From: Muribaculaceae bacterium
Lineage (GTDB): Bacteria > Bacteroidota > Bacteroidia > Bacteroidales > Muribaculaceae
Direction: 5' to 3'
Assembly (NCBI GenBank): GCA_017619255.1
Contig: JAFZSS010000072.1
Span: 1 to 6,625, forward strand
Length of the DNA stretch: 6,625 nucleotides
A program made the translations under genes and the position numbers. The notes below the pieces were generated by a model. It saw nothing but the letters and a program-made list of their open reading frames with translations, was not told where the DNA came from and did no database searches. This document shows, in pieces, positions 6,459 to 6,625 of this stretch; within the stretch, counting starts at the first letter, position 1; each line of letters begins with the position of its first letter.

Positions 6459-6482
6459 GCTAATAGCTAACGGCTAATAGCT
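6459..6482. repeat. Direct repeat of near-palindromic GCTAATAGCT
   Basis: Two exact copies of GCTAATAGCT lie at 6459-6468 and 6473-6482, separated by AACG, with a further AGCTG at 6486-6490. The core AGCTAATAGCT-like word is nearly its own reverse complement. It sits between the stop of the upstream MFS gene and the 9-bp repeat array. Function unknown. Confidence 0.6.
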
Positions 6483-6491
6483 GAAAGCTGA

Positions 6492-6625
6492 TTATTCAGG
6501 AATAATCTCCTCGACAGGGTCGGGCTTGATGTTGGGCTCCTCAAGACCGAGGTGCTTCTGGCGGTCAACCACCTTGAGGTAGAGACCGAAGAGCAGAGCG
6601 GCAATACCCAGACTGGCGAAGATCA
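6492..6625 (-). CDS. Second MFS transporter, C-terminal end only (runs off the right edge)
   Basis: I translated this from the minus strand: 43 residues and a TAA stop at 6494-6492. It is too short for a usual ORF listing, but the reading is supported by homology to the neighbour. A hydrophobic segment (IFASLGIAALLFGLYLKVV), presumably the last TM helix, is followed by DRQKHLGLEEPNIKPDPVEE. The complete MFS protein downstream ends in the same way (a helix, then DHRRHYGLEDPNIS), so the two are paralogues in tandem. This copy has about ten extra acidic C-terminal residues (ending EEIIPE). The substrate cannot be inferred. Confidence 0.85.
   Translation of the reverse strand, partial: IFASLGIAALLFGLYLKVVDRQKHLGLEEPNIKPDPVEEIIPE

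Overview
The window looks like chromosome of a Bacteroidales bacterium, probably a gut or oral Prevotellaceae- or Muribaculaceae-type organism. The evidence is the Bacteroidetes-style -7 promoter boxes (TAnnTTTG, e.g. TATCTTTG, TAACTTTG, TACTTTTG) ahead of most genes, the absence of strong Shine-Dalgarno sequences, a TonB C-terminal-domain protein of the family-specific 'PEFPGG...YP...MPKWKPG' type, and a TPR/transmembrane/HTH regulator architecture that is common in that phylum. The genus is an inference and was not tested.

Layout. Positions 1-349 (minus) hold the N-terminus of the ribosome-associated GTPase TypA/BipA. It is divergent from 483-1238 (plus), a YdfG-type short-chain dehydrogenase; the 133-bp spacer carries a promoter box for each. 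Converging on the dehydrogenase is a minus-strand two-gene operon. Its first gene, 2809-3225, encodes a small secreted TonB_C-domain protein. Its second, 1256-2812, encodes a 518-aa lipoprotein-signal/TPR/transmembrane/coiled-coil/HTH protein. The two overlap by 4 bp (ATGA). A 331-bp intergenic region (3226-3556) divides this operon from a divergent plus-strand gene, 3557-4903, a clear AtoE-family short-chain fatty acid transporter. AtoE converges on 5023-6387 (minus), a 12-TM-type MFS transporter. Upstream of that, entering from the right edge, is the C-terminal end of a second, clearly related MFS transporter (6492-6625). The two MFS genes are separated by about 100 bp containing two kinds of short tandem repeat and a terminator-like hairpin.

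How the genes fit together. typA, the dehydrogenase and atoE look like single-gene units with individual promoters; nothing ties them into one pathway. The two real local units are the TonB_C/TPR-HTH operon and the tandem MFS paralogues. The most interesting part is the operon. A secreted TonB_C-fold protein is translationally coupled to what looks like a membrane-spanning regulator, with periplasmic TPRs and a cytoplasmic LuxR/GerE-like HTH. Its promoter is overlapped by three copies of the heptamer GTGTAAT, spaced 10 and 17 bp apart, which could be an operator. There is no sign of CRISPR, phage, insertion sequence, rRNA or tRNA in the window.
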